A DNA stretch of 64,000 nucleotides, from assembly GCA_026168455.1 (NCBI GenBank), contig CM047427.1, forward strand, positions 87,264,670-87,328,669, written 5' to 3'. Under the pieces are notes generated by a model, which did not search any database, was not told the origin of the DNA, and worked only from the letters and a program-made list of their open reading frames with translations. The position numbers were made by a program, and so were the translations under genes. Positions 1 through 11,890 of this stretch are shown here, in pieces; the first letter of the stretch is position 1, and each line of letters begins with the position of its first letter. The DNA comes from Theocolax elegans. Taxonomy: Eukaryota; Arthropoda; Insecta; Hymenoptera; Cerocephalidae.

Positions 1-416
1 TTAGTTTATTTCTATTTATACTTAAAAATAATTATCAAAAAATAACAATTTGCTTATTACGTTTCAAAGTTTGTTTATATTTATCACATCCGTAAATATT
101 TGTTATTTTAATCTCTTTTAAGGTAAGCTTTAAATTAAATTCTTTTCGTAACATAATTATGTGGAAAATTTCAAGGACGGCTTGCACAGAGCATCTTTTA
201 AGAAAGTTTACATGTCATAAAGTAATGAAAAATGTGTAACGCCCAAAAATAAGTAGTATAAATGTGAAGAAAATTCTCTAAGAAAACTGAATGTTTTGAA
301 ATTAACGAATGAAACAATGTCTTAACCATTAATTCAAGACTTACTGGTTATATTTGGTGATATAGTCAGTTTTTATCCAAATAATATTTTATAAAATGTT
401 TTGATTTTTATTATAG

Positions 417-983
417 TGACCCACCCATTTTCGACCCCATTATTAGCCCTGACAGACTAGTTATGAGTGAGAAAATACTTTTCGTAATTTTGATATGAGA
501 TATCTGAATAATTTTTAAAATTGATTCTAATGAATAACTATTCGCATGATGTAAGTATTAGCTGAATTGCACAATACGTATCAAGTTTTCTATACAAGAT
601 ATGTAATATATTTCAAAAGTTTAGAATTATAAGATTATTTCATAAATCGCGATCTATTTAATGGTATTCATGCGATATTTATCTTGAGAGCATTTTTAGC
701 AAGATGTTTGTTTATATAAATGAAATGCAAAAAATGCACAGCTGCGTTCTAATTACTTTAATTGACTTTCTGTGTTTCCTTGTCAGATTGTAAGGTAGAC
801 GAAACAACAGGTAGAATCGATAATACAAAAAATACTGTCTTGTTTATGCCAGTTATCGAGTATATAAATCTATTAAACGCAATGCGTACTTACGGTGGAG
901 TAAACTTTAAGAGTGACAATAATAAGTGGGTGTTAATTCTCATCGAAGGTCGATTAAGCGTCAATACAAATTGCAATGGATGA
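417..983 (+). CDS. Two probable 3' exons of an unrecognised gene entering from the left edge
   Basis: Two segments look like the last exons of a spliced gene whose start lies outside the window. Exon A (417-466) follows a T-rich acceptor ending TTATAG and precedes a GTGAGA donor; its one open phase reads DPPIFDPIISPDRLVM. Exon B (787-983) follows a strong pyrimidine-rich acceptor (TTTCTGTGTTTCCTTGTCAG) and stays open to a TGA at 981-983. Exon A ends with one base of a codon and exon B needs one base, so the phases join to give N-C-K-V-D-E and so on. About 82 residues are visible, ending NTNCNG. I do not recognise a family, membrane segment or motif. Phase agreement and the good acceptor argue for real exons, but 50 bases is short and chance is possible. 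Confidence 0.4.
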
Positions 984-1626
984 ATAATACATCGAAACTT
1001 TATATTATTAATAAATATTACAATATATAGCTATACCGAGAATAAGGTCGTGAAGCACGAAACGATGATCAAAGTTTAGTATATAAGATTTCGAGTGGAT
1101 ATTTATCTTGGATGATAAAACGGACCGCTATTGTCATTGATAAGCATAATTTAATTTTTATTGGAAATGTTATCTAGCATTTCAAAGAACTCGATGTTAC
1201 TATAATGGAAGATGTTTACCTTTTAATAATGTTTATTTTTAATTTTATCTAGAAAATATACACTTTACATTCGAAAAACCCTAGTCTCTGTATATTTAAG
1301 AGAATTATTTATTTACTTATTGTATTATTTGTACAATTCAAATATGCGCCCGATTAATAATAAATAAATAAATAAACGATAATAATATAATCGATTGATC
1401 GCAAATAATTGTTATCGCGTGGTATTCAAGGAACGCAAAATTAAGATTTAGGATAGGGCAGATACGCGGTGAGCCAACCGAATGGATTCCTTTACTTGGA
1501 CGGTATCCAACAAGCCACCTACAGTATTTCAATGAAACCAAATACAGATATGTTACTTGCATTTTGATAGATTTAGGTATTTGTATCTTCAATTTTTCAT
1601 TACCCATACTATAGTTTCGTGATCCA
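984..1626. other. AT-rich intergenic stretch
   Basis: This stretch lies between the left-edge exons and the start of the tandem duplication. It is AT-rich with no convincing coding exon. The only notable item is one copy of the AGCCAACCGNATG word around 1472-1484, reported in the findings. An open frame on the minus strand at 1338-1607 shows no recognisable domain. Confidence 0.5.
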
Positions 1627-4123
1627 AAATATTTTCTACTTAGATGTGTATGATAAATTGGCAGATATTATCGTTAATAATCTACTATTTCGCTGAACGA
1701 ATAAATCGCAAGAATGATTAAGTCTATCCTTTTATAATAGAAAAACATTTCTTTTCGAAATTCCAGGGATCAGAATATTTGCGAATGGTACGCGTCAGTT
1801 CTATTTTCTAGTCACGATTTCGATTACCTCGTAGATGAGGGACATTCCAGCTGCCATCGAAAAAACCATTTTTTTTCCTCTCCACGGAGGATATTAGTTC
1901 CCTCTAGTTTTACTATCAAACAATTATTTTACCTGAAATTACTTAAGTTTATAGCCCGCATCTGCGTAAAATTGTGTTAGTGTAACGCGGCTTAAGAGGA
2001 TCTTACGCTTCATTTTAAATGATAATGCGTTTAAAGGACATTTTCTCTCTCGGGCCAACTTCTTAACCCTCATCCCGTTCCCTTTCATCCGTATTTTATT
2101 GCACACCAGGATTCTTTTTTTTTTCCTTTCGTTCTTTTTTTGTTGTTTAATGCCCACGCGGTTTTACAAAGTTTTGGGAGGAAAATCGATAGCCATTTCC
2201 GGGTGCATTAAATCATCGCCTCTATTCTAGCGTACAGCCTCGAACTTTCCTGAAAACGCCTCGAACCACAAGGAAAACCGCTGGTTCACGTTCGCTCCTC
2301 GTTTTTCTTCGCGCGGAATGATAAAACTTTTCGCTTCGCACTGTTGATGTGGCCTTAGGGTATCAGAGAAAGAGATCCTTTATTTTTTACTCAACTTTCG
2401 GACCAACATTTTTTAACATTTCTTTCACTTATCTTTTTATTATTTAAGAAATGCATTTTTTTCAATGTTTCATAGATACCTATATAGACCCAACGGGAAT
2501 TGAATTAATCTTGCATATAGGAAATTCGAGCAGCGTACTGAGAATAGTTTAGCTCTTGTACTAAGTTTCTAACTGCATTAAACTTTGCGGAATTCTATTT
2601 TAAAGGATTTCATTTAGTTAAAGTTTGCATTGATTCATAATTTTCTTTTTTTTTTCTTATCGCGAATAAAGTTTTTCCTTAGTTGTGAGAAGGTTCTTAT
2701 TTCGACAGGATAACGAAAATCAAATGTTTTATCAATATAATTTTTTTTTCTAATTAAAACTTTCGACTTTATACTTTTTTATTTATTAAGTTTACTAAAA
2801 TATTAACTCTGACTGGTATTGATAAATTATTATTTTAGGAACAATTTACTTAAGTATTTATTTATTACTTAATAATAGTAAATTTAATTTTGTGAAAATT
2901 ACTAGTATTCAATATCATTAATCTCCAGATATATTCATTTAAATGTCTCATTTGTCAGATGCTAGGAATATAATTAAAATTTACGCAACCTAAATACAGA
3001 ATAAATGGTTATTTAAAAATTATGTAATAGAATTAAAAGAGCAGTATGTATTTTACATTTAATTTACAAGAATTAAAAAGAAATTGTAAGTACCCTTGTA
3101 TATATTTTATATACTGCAGCTGTAGCTTCATTTCAATGTTCTCTATTTTTTAATATAAATATAACCAGTAGTGTTTACTATAATTAAATAAAAAATTTAT
3201 GTACAAATATTTTGACAGGTAGAAGATATTTTTCTTATACGTTTTCATCTGTTATCAAACTCTGTTGTTGTATACAGTCGGGCGTTAAGTAGTCAATCTC
3301 CCATGTTGTCTCAGTATAACTTATGCAAGAGTAACAAGTAATTTCCATAAAGTAATGCAACAACGAATTAAAAAGAAAAAAGAGGAATAAGCCGGAGACG
3401 AGGTAGCATTACAACCAGACTCCTAACCGAGTTCTGCCATTAACAAAACTAAAATTTTTTACACACTGAACACTCAAGGAACACCCGGCAATTACGTGCA
3501 CCCCAAGAGGCAAGAAAAAAACCTGTATTCGTGTCTAAATAAGCGTCCCTCCTGCGCATTATCACTTCGTCTAATGAAAACTAGCAAGTGACACGCGCCG
3601 ACTTAAAAAAAGAGATAGAGGGTGAGCGGGTGAGAGGGTGAGAGGACGAGAGGGAGAGAGGTGCAACGAGGAAGAGCAAGGAAAGAACAAACATTACCCG
3701 CGTCCCTCACCCTCGCGAAGGCCGAGTGCGCGTATTGATTAAATCGTCGAGGTCGGCCATCTTCCGAGTAGCTCACTCCGATTGGATGTCGTCCATTTTC
3801 CGTCCCTCCTCCGAGAGGTGTACGCATGCGCCTCAGTTAGTAGCACGCGATGTTTACCTTCAGAGTTCTTCGTAAGGGAGGATAAATCACGGTGGCCCAC
3901 ATACGCTCCGATGGATCTTTCACGGTGTTGGCCAATGAGACGTTATGCGCCTTGTCGTGTGCCTCGAGACTTTTTACGTATCGCTGGCTTTCCCCGGCGT
4001 GCACACCCGACTACGATTTTCCTGCCTCGCTTGATACGGGAGATGAGATTCCGTTACAGGTTGGAAATCGTCGTTGGAGATTAGTTTCCCTTCTTCGTAC
4101 TTTTTCTTCTTCTTCGAGATTAA
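1627..4123. repeat. Tandem duplication, copy A (about 2.5 kb)
   Basis: The stretch from about 1627 recurs in the same orientation from about 4124, offset by 2497 bases at the left end and 2495 at the right. Reading both copies side by side I count three substitutions and four single-base indels, about 99.7 percent identity. The borders share the short word AAAATA, consistent with a microhomology junction. Most of the unit is AT-rich noncoding DNA; its last 550 bases are a GC-rich promoter-like island. No transposase, terminal inverted repeat or flanking target duplication is visible, so this looks like a segmental tandem duplication rather than a mobile element. An uncollapsed haplotype in the assembly is the main alternative. 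Confidence 0.93.
3590..4090. promoter_or_regulatory. GC-rich promoter-like island in duplication copy A
   Basis: Inside an AT-rich region this 500-base island is GC- and CpG-rich. Around 3757-3835 it holds a YY1-like GCCATCTTCCG, a CCAAT-type GATTGG, CCATTTTCCG and an NRF1-like ACGCATGCGCC, a set typical of broad metazoan promoters. A further CCAAT word lies near 3930. A purine-rich tract (3608-3680) flanks it. Overlapping open frames on both strands have no recognisable protein and fit GC-driven chance frames. No downstream coding exon could be linked to it, so the promoter role is inferred from motif content. Confidence 0.45.
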
Positions 4124-6620
4124 AAATATTTTCTACTTAGATGTGTATGATAAATTGGCAGATATTATCGTTAATAATCTACTATTTCGCTGAACGAATA
4201 AATCGCAAGAATGATTAAGTCTATCCTTTTATAATAGAAAAACATTTCTTTTCGAAATTCCAGGGATCAGAATATTTGCGAATGGTACGCGTCAGTTCTA
4301 TTTTCTAGTCACGATTTCGATTACCTCGTAGATGAGGGACATTCCAGCTGCCATCGAAAAAACCATTTTTTTTCCTCTCCACGGAGGATATTAGTTCCCT
4401 CTAGTTTTACTATCAAACAATTATTTTACCTGAAATTACTTAAGTTTATAGCCCGCATCTGCGTAAAATTGTGTTAGTGTAACGCGGCTTAAGAGGATCT
4501 TACGCTTCATTTTAAATGATAATGCGTTTAAAGGACATTTTCTCTCTCGGGCCAACTTCTTAACCCTCATCCCGTTCCCTTTCATCCGTATTTTATTGCA
4601 CACCAGGATTCTTTTTTTTTCCTTTCGTTCTTTTTTTGTTGTTTAATGCCCACGCGGTTTTACAAAGTTTTGGGAGGAAAATCGATAGCCATTTCCGGGT
4701 GCATTAAATCATCGCCTCTATTCTAGCGTACAGCCTCGAACTTTCCTGAAAACGCCTCGAACCACAAGGAAAACCGCTGGTTCACGTTCGCTCCTCGTTT
4801 TTCTTCGCGCGGAATGATAAAACTTTTCGCTTCGCACTGTTGATGTGGCCTTAGGGTATCAGAGAAAGAGATCCTTTATTTTTTACTCAACTTTCGGACC
4901 AACATTTTTTAACATTTCTTTCACTTATCTTTTTATTATTTAAGAAATGCATTTTTTTCAATGTTTCATAGATACCTATATAGACCCAACGGGAATTGAA
5001 TTAATCTTGCATATAGGAAATTCGAGCAGCGTACTGAGAATAGTTTAGCTCTTGTACTAAGTTTCTAACTGCATTAAACTTTGCGGAATTCTATTTTAAA
5101 GGATTTCATTTAGTTAAAGTTTGCATTGATTCATAATTTTCTTTTTTTTTCTTATCGCGAATAAAGTTTTTCCTTAGTTGTGAGAAGGTTCTTATTTCGA
5201 CAGGATAACGAAAAATCAAATGTTTTATCAATATAATTTTTTTTTCTAATTAAAACTTTCGACTTTATACTTTTTTATTTATTAAGTTTACTAAAATATT
5301 AACTCTGACTGGTATTGATAAATTATTATTTTAGGAACAATTTACTTAAGTATTTATTTATTACTTAATAATAGTAAATTTAATTTTGTGAAAATTACTA
5401 GTATTCAATATCATTAATCTCCAGATATATTCATTTAAATGTCTCATTTGTCAGATGCTAGGAATATAATTAAAATTTACGCAACCTAAATACAGAATAA
5501 ATGGTTATTTAAAAATTATGTAATAGAATTAAAAGAGCAGTATGTATTTTACATTTAATTTACAAGAATTAAAAAGAAATTGTAAGTACCCTTGTATATA
5601 TTTTATATACTGCAGCTGTAGCTTCATTTCAATGTTCTCTATTTTTTAATATAAATATAACCAGTGGTGTTTACTATAATTAAATAAAAAATTTATGTAC
5701 AAATATTTTGACAGGTAGTAGATATTTTTCTTATACGTTTTCATCTGTTATCAAACTCTGTTGTTGTATACAGTCGGGCGTTAAGTAGTCAATCTCCCAT
5801 GTTGTCTCAGTATAACTTATGCAAGAGTAACAAGTAATTTCCATAAAGTAATGCAACAACGAATTAAAAAGAAAAAAGAGGAATAAGCCGGAGACGAGGT
5901 AGCATTACAACCAGACTCCTAACCGAGTTCTGCCATTAACAAAACTAAAATTTTTTACACACTGAACACTCAAGGAACACCCGGCAATTACGTGCACCCC
6001 AAGAGGCAAGAAAAAACCCTGTATTCGTGTCTAAATAAGCGTCCCTCCTGCGCATTATCACTTCGTCTAATGAAAACTAGCAAGTGACACGCGCCGACTT
6101 AAAAAAAGAGATAGAGGGTGAGCGGGTGAGAGGGTGAGAGGACGAGAGGGAGAGAGGTGCAACGAGGAAGAGCAAGGAAAGAACAAACATTACCCGCGTC
6201 CCTCACCCTCGCGAAGGCCGAGTGCGCGTATTGATTAAATCGTCGAGGTCGGCCATCTTCCGAGTAGCTCACTCCGATTGGATGTCGTCCATTTTCCGTC
6301 CCTCCTCCGAGAGGTGTACGCATGCGCTCAGTTAGTAGCACGCGATGTTTACCTTCAGAGTTCTTCGTAAGGGAGGATAAATCACGGTGGCCCACATACG
6401 CTCCGATGGATCTTTCACGGTGTTGGCCAATGAGACGTTATGCGCCTTGTCGTGTGCCTCGAGACTTTTTACGTATCGCTGGCTTTCCCCGGCGTGCACA
6501 CCCGACTACGATTTTCCTGCCTCGCTTGATACGGGAGATGAGATTCCGTTACAGGTTGGAAATCGTCGTTGGAGATTAGTTTCCCTTCTTCGTACTTTTT
6601 CTTCTTCTTCGAGATTAAAA
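4124..6620. repeat. Tandem duplication, copy B (about 2.5 kb)
   Basis: Second copy of the unit that starts near 1627, in direct orientation and immediately adjacent. Relative to copy A it is one T shorter in two T-runs (near 4612-4620 and 5142-5150), one A longer near 5211-5216, and lacks a C near 6328. Three substitutions lie in the segments near 5667, 5719 and 6017. After the shared end (GAGATTAAAA, 6611-6620) copy B runs into unique AT-rich sequence while copy A runs into copy B. The very low divergence points to a recent event or an assembly artefact. Confidence 0.93.
6085..6590. promoter_or_regulatory. GC-rich promoter-like island in duplication copy B
   Basis: This is the second copy of the island at 3590-4090, with the same YY1-like, CCAAT and NRF1-like words (about 6252-6330). 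One base is missing just after the NRF1-like word (GCGCTCAG here, GCGCCTCAG in copy A), which shifts the frame of the spurious open frames across it. A small open frame surviving in only one copy argues against that frame being a gene. The promoter role is inferred from motifs only. Confidence 0.45.
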
Positions 6621-7769
6621 AAATTATATATATACATATACTCCTTTAGATCTACTTTTTACTTTTCGGATATTGTTACGCCAAATTTCGTAGATACATT
6701 TTTGTTTCTAGGTTAATTTTTCTTTTCATCGTTTTCACGATGGATATATATCTTTTGTTCAGAATGTCGGGGAGGTTTTCTCATTTTCGTTTTAGGGGAA
6801 GCAGTGCAATAATTTTGGAAAAACATATGGCTCCTAGAAGTGGGTTATATATTTCAGATACGCTTAAAGAAATTAATTCTTAGTTTTGTTTCACTATCAT
6901 TACGAATTGTATTCTACATTTTTAACTATCTTCACAAATATTACATTTTTTATTGATATTTGTAACTATCATCATTTTTTCAACGATTCACAATAAAAAA
7001 TTTCATTATCCTAGGAAATATTTTCATAACCTGTGTAAAACATGTTTTATGAATCTTTATATAGATTACTTTGACGAATTTATAAATATTATTCGGGAAA
7101 CAGCTGATCAATTTTTTATGAATAAAGAAAATGGAATTTTCATTAAATGTGATTTAGCGAAGGCTAAATAAAGAAAGTTTAGTTTTATTAGACTGACCTC
7201 TTTTTTCATTTACCACTGAAACTTTCGCAAATAGTTCATACAGTTGTTTCTTGCCTAATAAGAAAAAATGCCCTTCAAAGATATTTTATGATTTCTTTTT
7301 CTATTTTACTGTCCATTTCTGTTTTCTTACGAAATTTGTATTATGTGTAATGAAAATTTTGATACATATATACTTTAAGAGAACATTGGAGCTAACTACA
7401 GATATGTACATACACCCATCAACTCAAAAATTGTGTTTTAGTATAATTAAAAATTTGTACGTATTATTTAAACACGTAAAATAACTTAAATTTAGCTTTT
7501 TATTATATTATTTTTTATTAATATTATAGTAAATAATTGTTGTTTATTGAATCAATGTCAAATAATTAAATTACGGTCTGTTAAGCAAAATTGAAAAATA
7601 TTTCCTTTCTTATGATACAACTCTTATGAACTAACACAACCTGACAGAACGGTTTTAAAAAACTAATCTTCTTTAAATAATTAAAATAAATATGGTCTTT
7701 AAGGTTTAACATATTCACAAATTTTCTAATGTATAAACATTTTAATTTGTAAATTTCACCCAGCATTGT
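6621..7769. other. AT-rich intergenic stretch
   Basis: No exon, RNA gene or repeat that I can support. Short open frames on both strands lack splice sites or recognisable content. Confidence 0.5.
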
Positions 7770-7969
7770 TGTATTAGTAAATTGTCGATTGTTAAGAGTC
7801 AGTAATAAATAAATTGTTGCGTCGAAGCTCGCTGGGACTGTGACATTATATTTAATATTCAGCACCTGAAGAGCTTTGCAAACCTGGCAGACGAAATGTT
7901 GTGCACTCAAACAAATAAATTTGATTTATTTATTGTTGACCCTCAACAATCGATAATTTACTAATATAA
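7770..7969. mobile_element. MITE candidate with about 44-bp inverted repeats and TA flanks
   Basis: The segment from 7772 (TATTAGTAAATTGTCGATTG) is matched in inverted orientation by the segment ending at 7967 (its reverse complement starts TATTAGTAAATTATCGATTG). The match continues inward for about 44 bases with roughly six mismatches, including a shared AATAAATAAAT. Both outer ends can be read as a TA dinucleotide followed by TTAGTAAATT, the layout of Tc1/mariner-type insertions at TA targets. The interior is only about 110 bases and cannot encode a transposase, so the element would be non-autonomous. An open frame on the minus strand (7581-7910) crosses one end and is probably chance. Confidence 0.6.
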
Positions 7970-8690
7970 ACATTTTATATTATAAAAATGTCAAAATAAG
8001 TACTTATTAAAATATTTGTTTTATGCATATATTAGCTTTAGGTATAAATTTACAAAGAATTGTCTGCAAGAATGGTTAAATATAATAATATTAGTAATTA
8101 TATATTCATAACTTTTAAATGAAAATTGTTTAAAAAAAGAAATACATATATTTAATTTTAACATATTTAATATATTCGAAATAAAATATTACGAATGAAT
8201 ATGCAACACGGAATAAAGACAGCTTAAATGAATCGCACATTTTGTACGCCTACATATTTTCGTTGATTTATAATTAACGCCTATACTTGAGTGGGCAGAG
8301 ATTTTCCTTTTGGATTTATTATTATGTTCATGAATATTGAATAAAATATAATATTGACAGAAAATATATTTTAATTTTATTGTTTGTTGTACTATTTTAA
8401 ATTTGTTTAGAGTAATGACGTACGACGTACAAGCGTTAAGCTTCTACTTTACTGATGGTCAATTAATTTTTTAGGATAAACAACGTCTGCATATTTGTTG
8501 CAAATAATAAGAACTATGTTTCCACTTTCTAATCGAAATGTTTTTTATTTGTTTTCAAGTGGACATTTAATTTTCATAATGTTGGTCGATTGTACAGTTT
8601 TCTAAACATCTACTTAAACAAAGGGAGAAAAAAAAAGAGAGAAATAAACGAACAAATAGATATCCATTCTCGGTAAGGTAGACAAGGGAA
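7970..8690. other. AT-rich intergenic stretch upstream of the CpG island
   Basis: AT-rich sequence with no supported feature. Base composition changes sharply near 8700, where the GC-rich island begins. Confidence 0.5.
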
Positions 8691-8699
8691 TGCTTTTTT

Positions 8700-9362
8700 A
8701 ACCCAAAATAAAGTCAGTACCATCACTCCCGAATCGGAATTCCACGCGGAGGCGATAACCGCGCGCGCTTTGGGTCAACGTCAACGTTCGCCAATCTCCC
8801 GTAATTGATCGGGAAGCCCACCCACGCTGGTCACACTGACGCAAGACTCAGTCGAAGCGCCATCCACCCATGCCGGGGGAGTGGGGTGCGACCCAACGCC
8901 ATTGGTAGGAGCTAGTCACGCCTGTAAGTCAGGCCACGCCTACCTCCCCCGCGGGCCAAAAGTGGGTCAGCCGAGCGAGGTTCTCGCAGTCCCGCGCGAA
9001 ACCACCCCAAAGCCCGTTCGCTCGCTGTCTCTCGCAGAGCCCCGTCGCCAGCCAGTCCTCCGGTCTCTCCTCCTCTCTCTCTCTATCTCTATCTCTCTCT
9101 CTCTGTCTCTCTCTCTCTCTCTCACCCTCTCGCTTCTGCCCGTCTGTCTCTTTTCATCCTTTCCCTCTTCCGCCTCTCTCTCTCTCTCTCACACACACAC
9201 TCACTCACACACAGGCTCACTGGCGCGCACGCAACACACAAACACACACCCGTATCTCTGTCTTTTTTCGCTTTGTTCGGCAGTAAGGCGACTGCGTCGG
9301 GAGAGACGGCTGGGAATCACCTGCGAGCTGCTGCGGACGACGGGAGACTAGCGACACGACAG
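8700..9362 (+). promoter_or_regulatory. Gad1: CpG island: probable promoter and 5' noncoding exon of Gad1
   Basis: An abrupt GC-rich island in AT-rich surroundings. It contains a TCAGTC initiator-like word (8848-8853), several CCACCC/CCACGCC Sp/KLF-type boxes, a long CT-rich tract (about 9068-9124), CA repeats (about 9190-9250) and, at its end, an exon-like border ACGACAG followed by GTCAGG (donor at 9363). The next exon that fits downstream is at 11663, which leads into the Gad1 coding exons. No protein with recognisable content is encoded here, so this is best read as promoter plus untranslated first exon. The link to Gad1 rests on position and splice sites only; a cDNA would settle it. Confidence 0.5.
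9068..9255. repeat. Compound CT/CA microsatellite in the Gad1 5' island
   Basis: CT dinucleotide runs with TCTATC and TCTG interruptions (about 9068-9124), then CTCT runs near 9175-9190 passing directly into CA-rich repeats to about 9250. CT/GA tracts of this kind bind GAGA-type factors in insects. It lies inside the predicted untranslated exon. Confidence 0.8.
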
Positions 9363-11662
9363 GTCAGGCTTGATCTCTTCTTCATTCAGTTTTATTTTCT
9401 TTTCTTGACGGTTTTTTCAGGTTTTATTTTTTATTTTGATAGTCGTAGTTCTCTTGATTTTATAGAGAGACCCTCTCTGGGAGTTTTACTTTAAATTTCG
9501 TGGTTTTGCAGATTTTCTCGTGGGACTTTAAGGGGTTTATTTATCGCGTGCTCTTGAATTCTATTTTTTTCTTTCTTATTTCGACAGTGTTGGTGATTGT
9601 GCAGTTATTTTCTTGCGTATTTAAACGTGCCTGTGAGTGAACGGTTTTCTATATTTGCGTGTCAGTTCAATTTAAAATATATATATTGTTTACTTTTTTC
9701 TACATTGCAATAAACGTACTCTCCTTTTCATTTTGTACGTACCTGACTGTAGATAAATGTATTGTGCATAGGCTGGTATTACGTTAATCAAATTATATTA
9801 ATCTGTAAATAAGTTACATTTATTTACAATTTTACATCGTACTATTATTTGTTCAAATAGATATTCAAATTCAATAAAATTTTCAATTCTCTTTTCAATT
9901 TTAATAAATGTATTATCAATATTTATTGGAAAATGTTTATAATACATTGTTAGAAAATGAGTATTTAATCTGTGCAATAGTTTCATATTAACGTTAAAAA
10001 CAATTATGCAAATAATAACCTATGTCGGTATGATGAATAAATTTTGAGTGATAAATTCGGATAGCCAATCGAAATGTGGGACAGTATTGATGTGGGTGTG
10101 TCCGTGAATGAAACATACGACTGGATGCACTCGAGTATCACATACGTATTTTCACTCGTGACGTTAATTTCATATGAATTTATTTTATATTTATTGTTTC
10201 AGAAACGGTAATAAATTTTATCCGTGATCCCAGAGTGGGTTTTATAAAAAGTTTTATGATCATTCATTCACTGTCATTTTTCGCAATTCTTTAACCTTCT
10301 TTTCTATCTCCTTTTCAGTGTTTATTTTTAATCAATCATCGTATCAGTCTTCATACCTAAATTTAAATGTATTACCTTGCAAAAATAACTATCATCGCTT
10401 ATTTCACTGAGCAACGCAGTACCTTTAAAATTAAATCTGTTTATTGAAATCTGAGTATAGGAAATTTATCTGACTAGTCAAATAAATATGTAAAACATTG
10501 ATATTACCAACTAAATTAACTGTAAATGTAGATTAATTCGTTAATTAAAATACAAAATTTCAATATCAAATTAAGGGTGGAATTCGTATTTGTTAATTTC
10601 TGGTTCAATTAAGAAAGTGGTGGTAGCGTAATTTAAATGGATAAGCATCTTGGGTTCCAAAGCTACCGTCAAATTGGAGCTGCACCACAAATCCCTTGAA
10701 ACTCCCTGAGTTTACAGTTTCACATTAGCATTTCCAGGTTGCAGTTGCATCTCATGATGATAAGTTAGTTGAATTGCACGCCCACCTTCTCTACCTTACT
10801 CTTAGGTATTAGCATTAAAAAAAAACGGTTTCGCGCAGACATTTAAATCAAGATTATTCTCTTGAATTAAAATATTTTACAAATGGCTAAATTAAACAAT
10901 TTTCTTATGTATATATATATTTTAATAGTACCTACTCGAGTAAAATAAATCGTCTTTTCCTAATCACTCGAGAGTGATATGCGCCCTTAGTAGATACAAT
11001 TGGAATCCTTGAACTTTAAATTCGCCATTTTAATATTACGCTGTTGCCAAACCATTTTTAATGTATAATGTGAGGTTATATTACGTATTCTAGTTTGGCT
11101 GGCTTGCCAACTTTTTTAATATGAGTCTTTGAAATATCACTTAGAATCATACACACTTTTTTAGTCTGCTTTATCGATTAGCAATTTTGAAGGTACAGGA
11201 TTTCAACAAAACAGTATACACAATAAAAAATCCTTTTTCTTAGAGTTCTGTTTGTATACCGATCTCATACTATTAATGTGCCGTGTCAATTTAAAATAAT
11301 TAAGAAAATTTGCAATGTATATAGTATTTATTTTTCAATTCAATGTTAAATCTGTACATGCTCGAAAAAGTCAAAGATTATCGATGTAATAAATGTAAAT
11401 AATAATAAATGTATCGATCGAGGTGATCATGTAACATCGCTTCCATCGTCATGTTCATGCTTATCTTCGCAATATCGACACGTTGATGAAATGTTGCTCA
11501 AGAACAATCTAAAAAAAAGGAATGTTTCCTTGGTCGCTCAGTCTGCCGTGCTCCATCGGTGCTCCTCTTTGTTATAAGCAACACTCTAAAAACTGGCGTA
11601 AAAAACTGTAATACATAGTGCTGAACTGTACAACGGAACTGTTTTGTTGTTGACTGTTGTAG
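9363..11662 (+). other. Probable first intron of Gad1
   Basis: AT-rich sequence between a GTCAGG donor at 9363 and a T-rich acceptor ending at 11662 (TTGACTGTTGTAG). No coding exon, RNA gene or mobile element recognised. Confidence 0.4.
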
Positions 11663-11748
11663 GGATCTGAGGCGAGGGGCACTGCAGAGACATGGACAAT
11701 GTGCAAATGATCGGCACTAAAATCACAGCGATCAAGGAATACTTATAT
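11663..11748 (+). other. Gad1: Probable Gad1 5' exon with an in-frame upstream ATG
   Basis: The segment sits between an acceptor (TGTTGTAG at 11662) and a strong donor (GTAAGACC at 11749). An ATG at 11692 in a good context (GAGACATGG) opens 19 codons (MDNVQMIGTKITAIKEYLY) and ends in phase 0. This matches the phase of the next exon at 12149, whose frame runs without a stop into the conserved Gad1 start at 12182. Gad1 could therefore start here and be 541 residues, 30 longer than usual. If it does not, this exon is 5' untranslated sequence carrying an in-frame upstream start. Confidence 0.5.
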
Positions 11749-11775
11749 GTAAGACCACGCATATCCATCTCTCGC

Positions 11776-11833
11776 ATTTTTTATTCTTTATTCTTTCTCT
11801 CTTACTCTCTTTATTTCTTTCTCTCTTTCTCTT

Positions 11834-11871
<38 letters not shown>

Positions 11872-11890
11872 TCTCTCTCTCTCTATATCC
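11776..11890. repeat. CT microsatellite in a Gad1 intron
   Basis: Pyrimidine-rich tract made of TTCTTT and CTCT repeats, with an almost pure CT run at about 11840-11866, just downstream of the donor at 11749. Confidence 0.85.

Noticed and set aside
1338..1607. 89-residue minus-strand open frame near the left edge
   Set aside because: No domain, AT-rich composition and no splice context; chance frame.
3603..4140. Overlapping 70-110 residue open frames on both strands of the duplicated GC-rich island, repeated at 6099-6716
   Set aside because: They lack recognisable domains, overlap on both strands as expected of GC-rich DNA, and a one-base indel between the two copies breaks them.
7581..7910. 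109-residue minus-strand open frame
   Set aside because: It begins at a non-ATG codon, crosses the end of a MITE candidate, and has no splice or family support.
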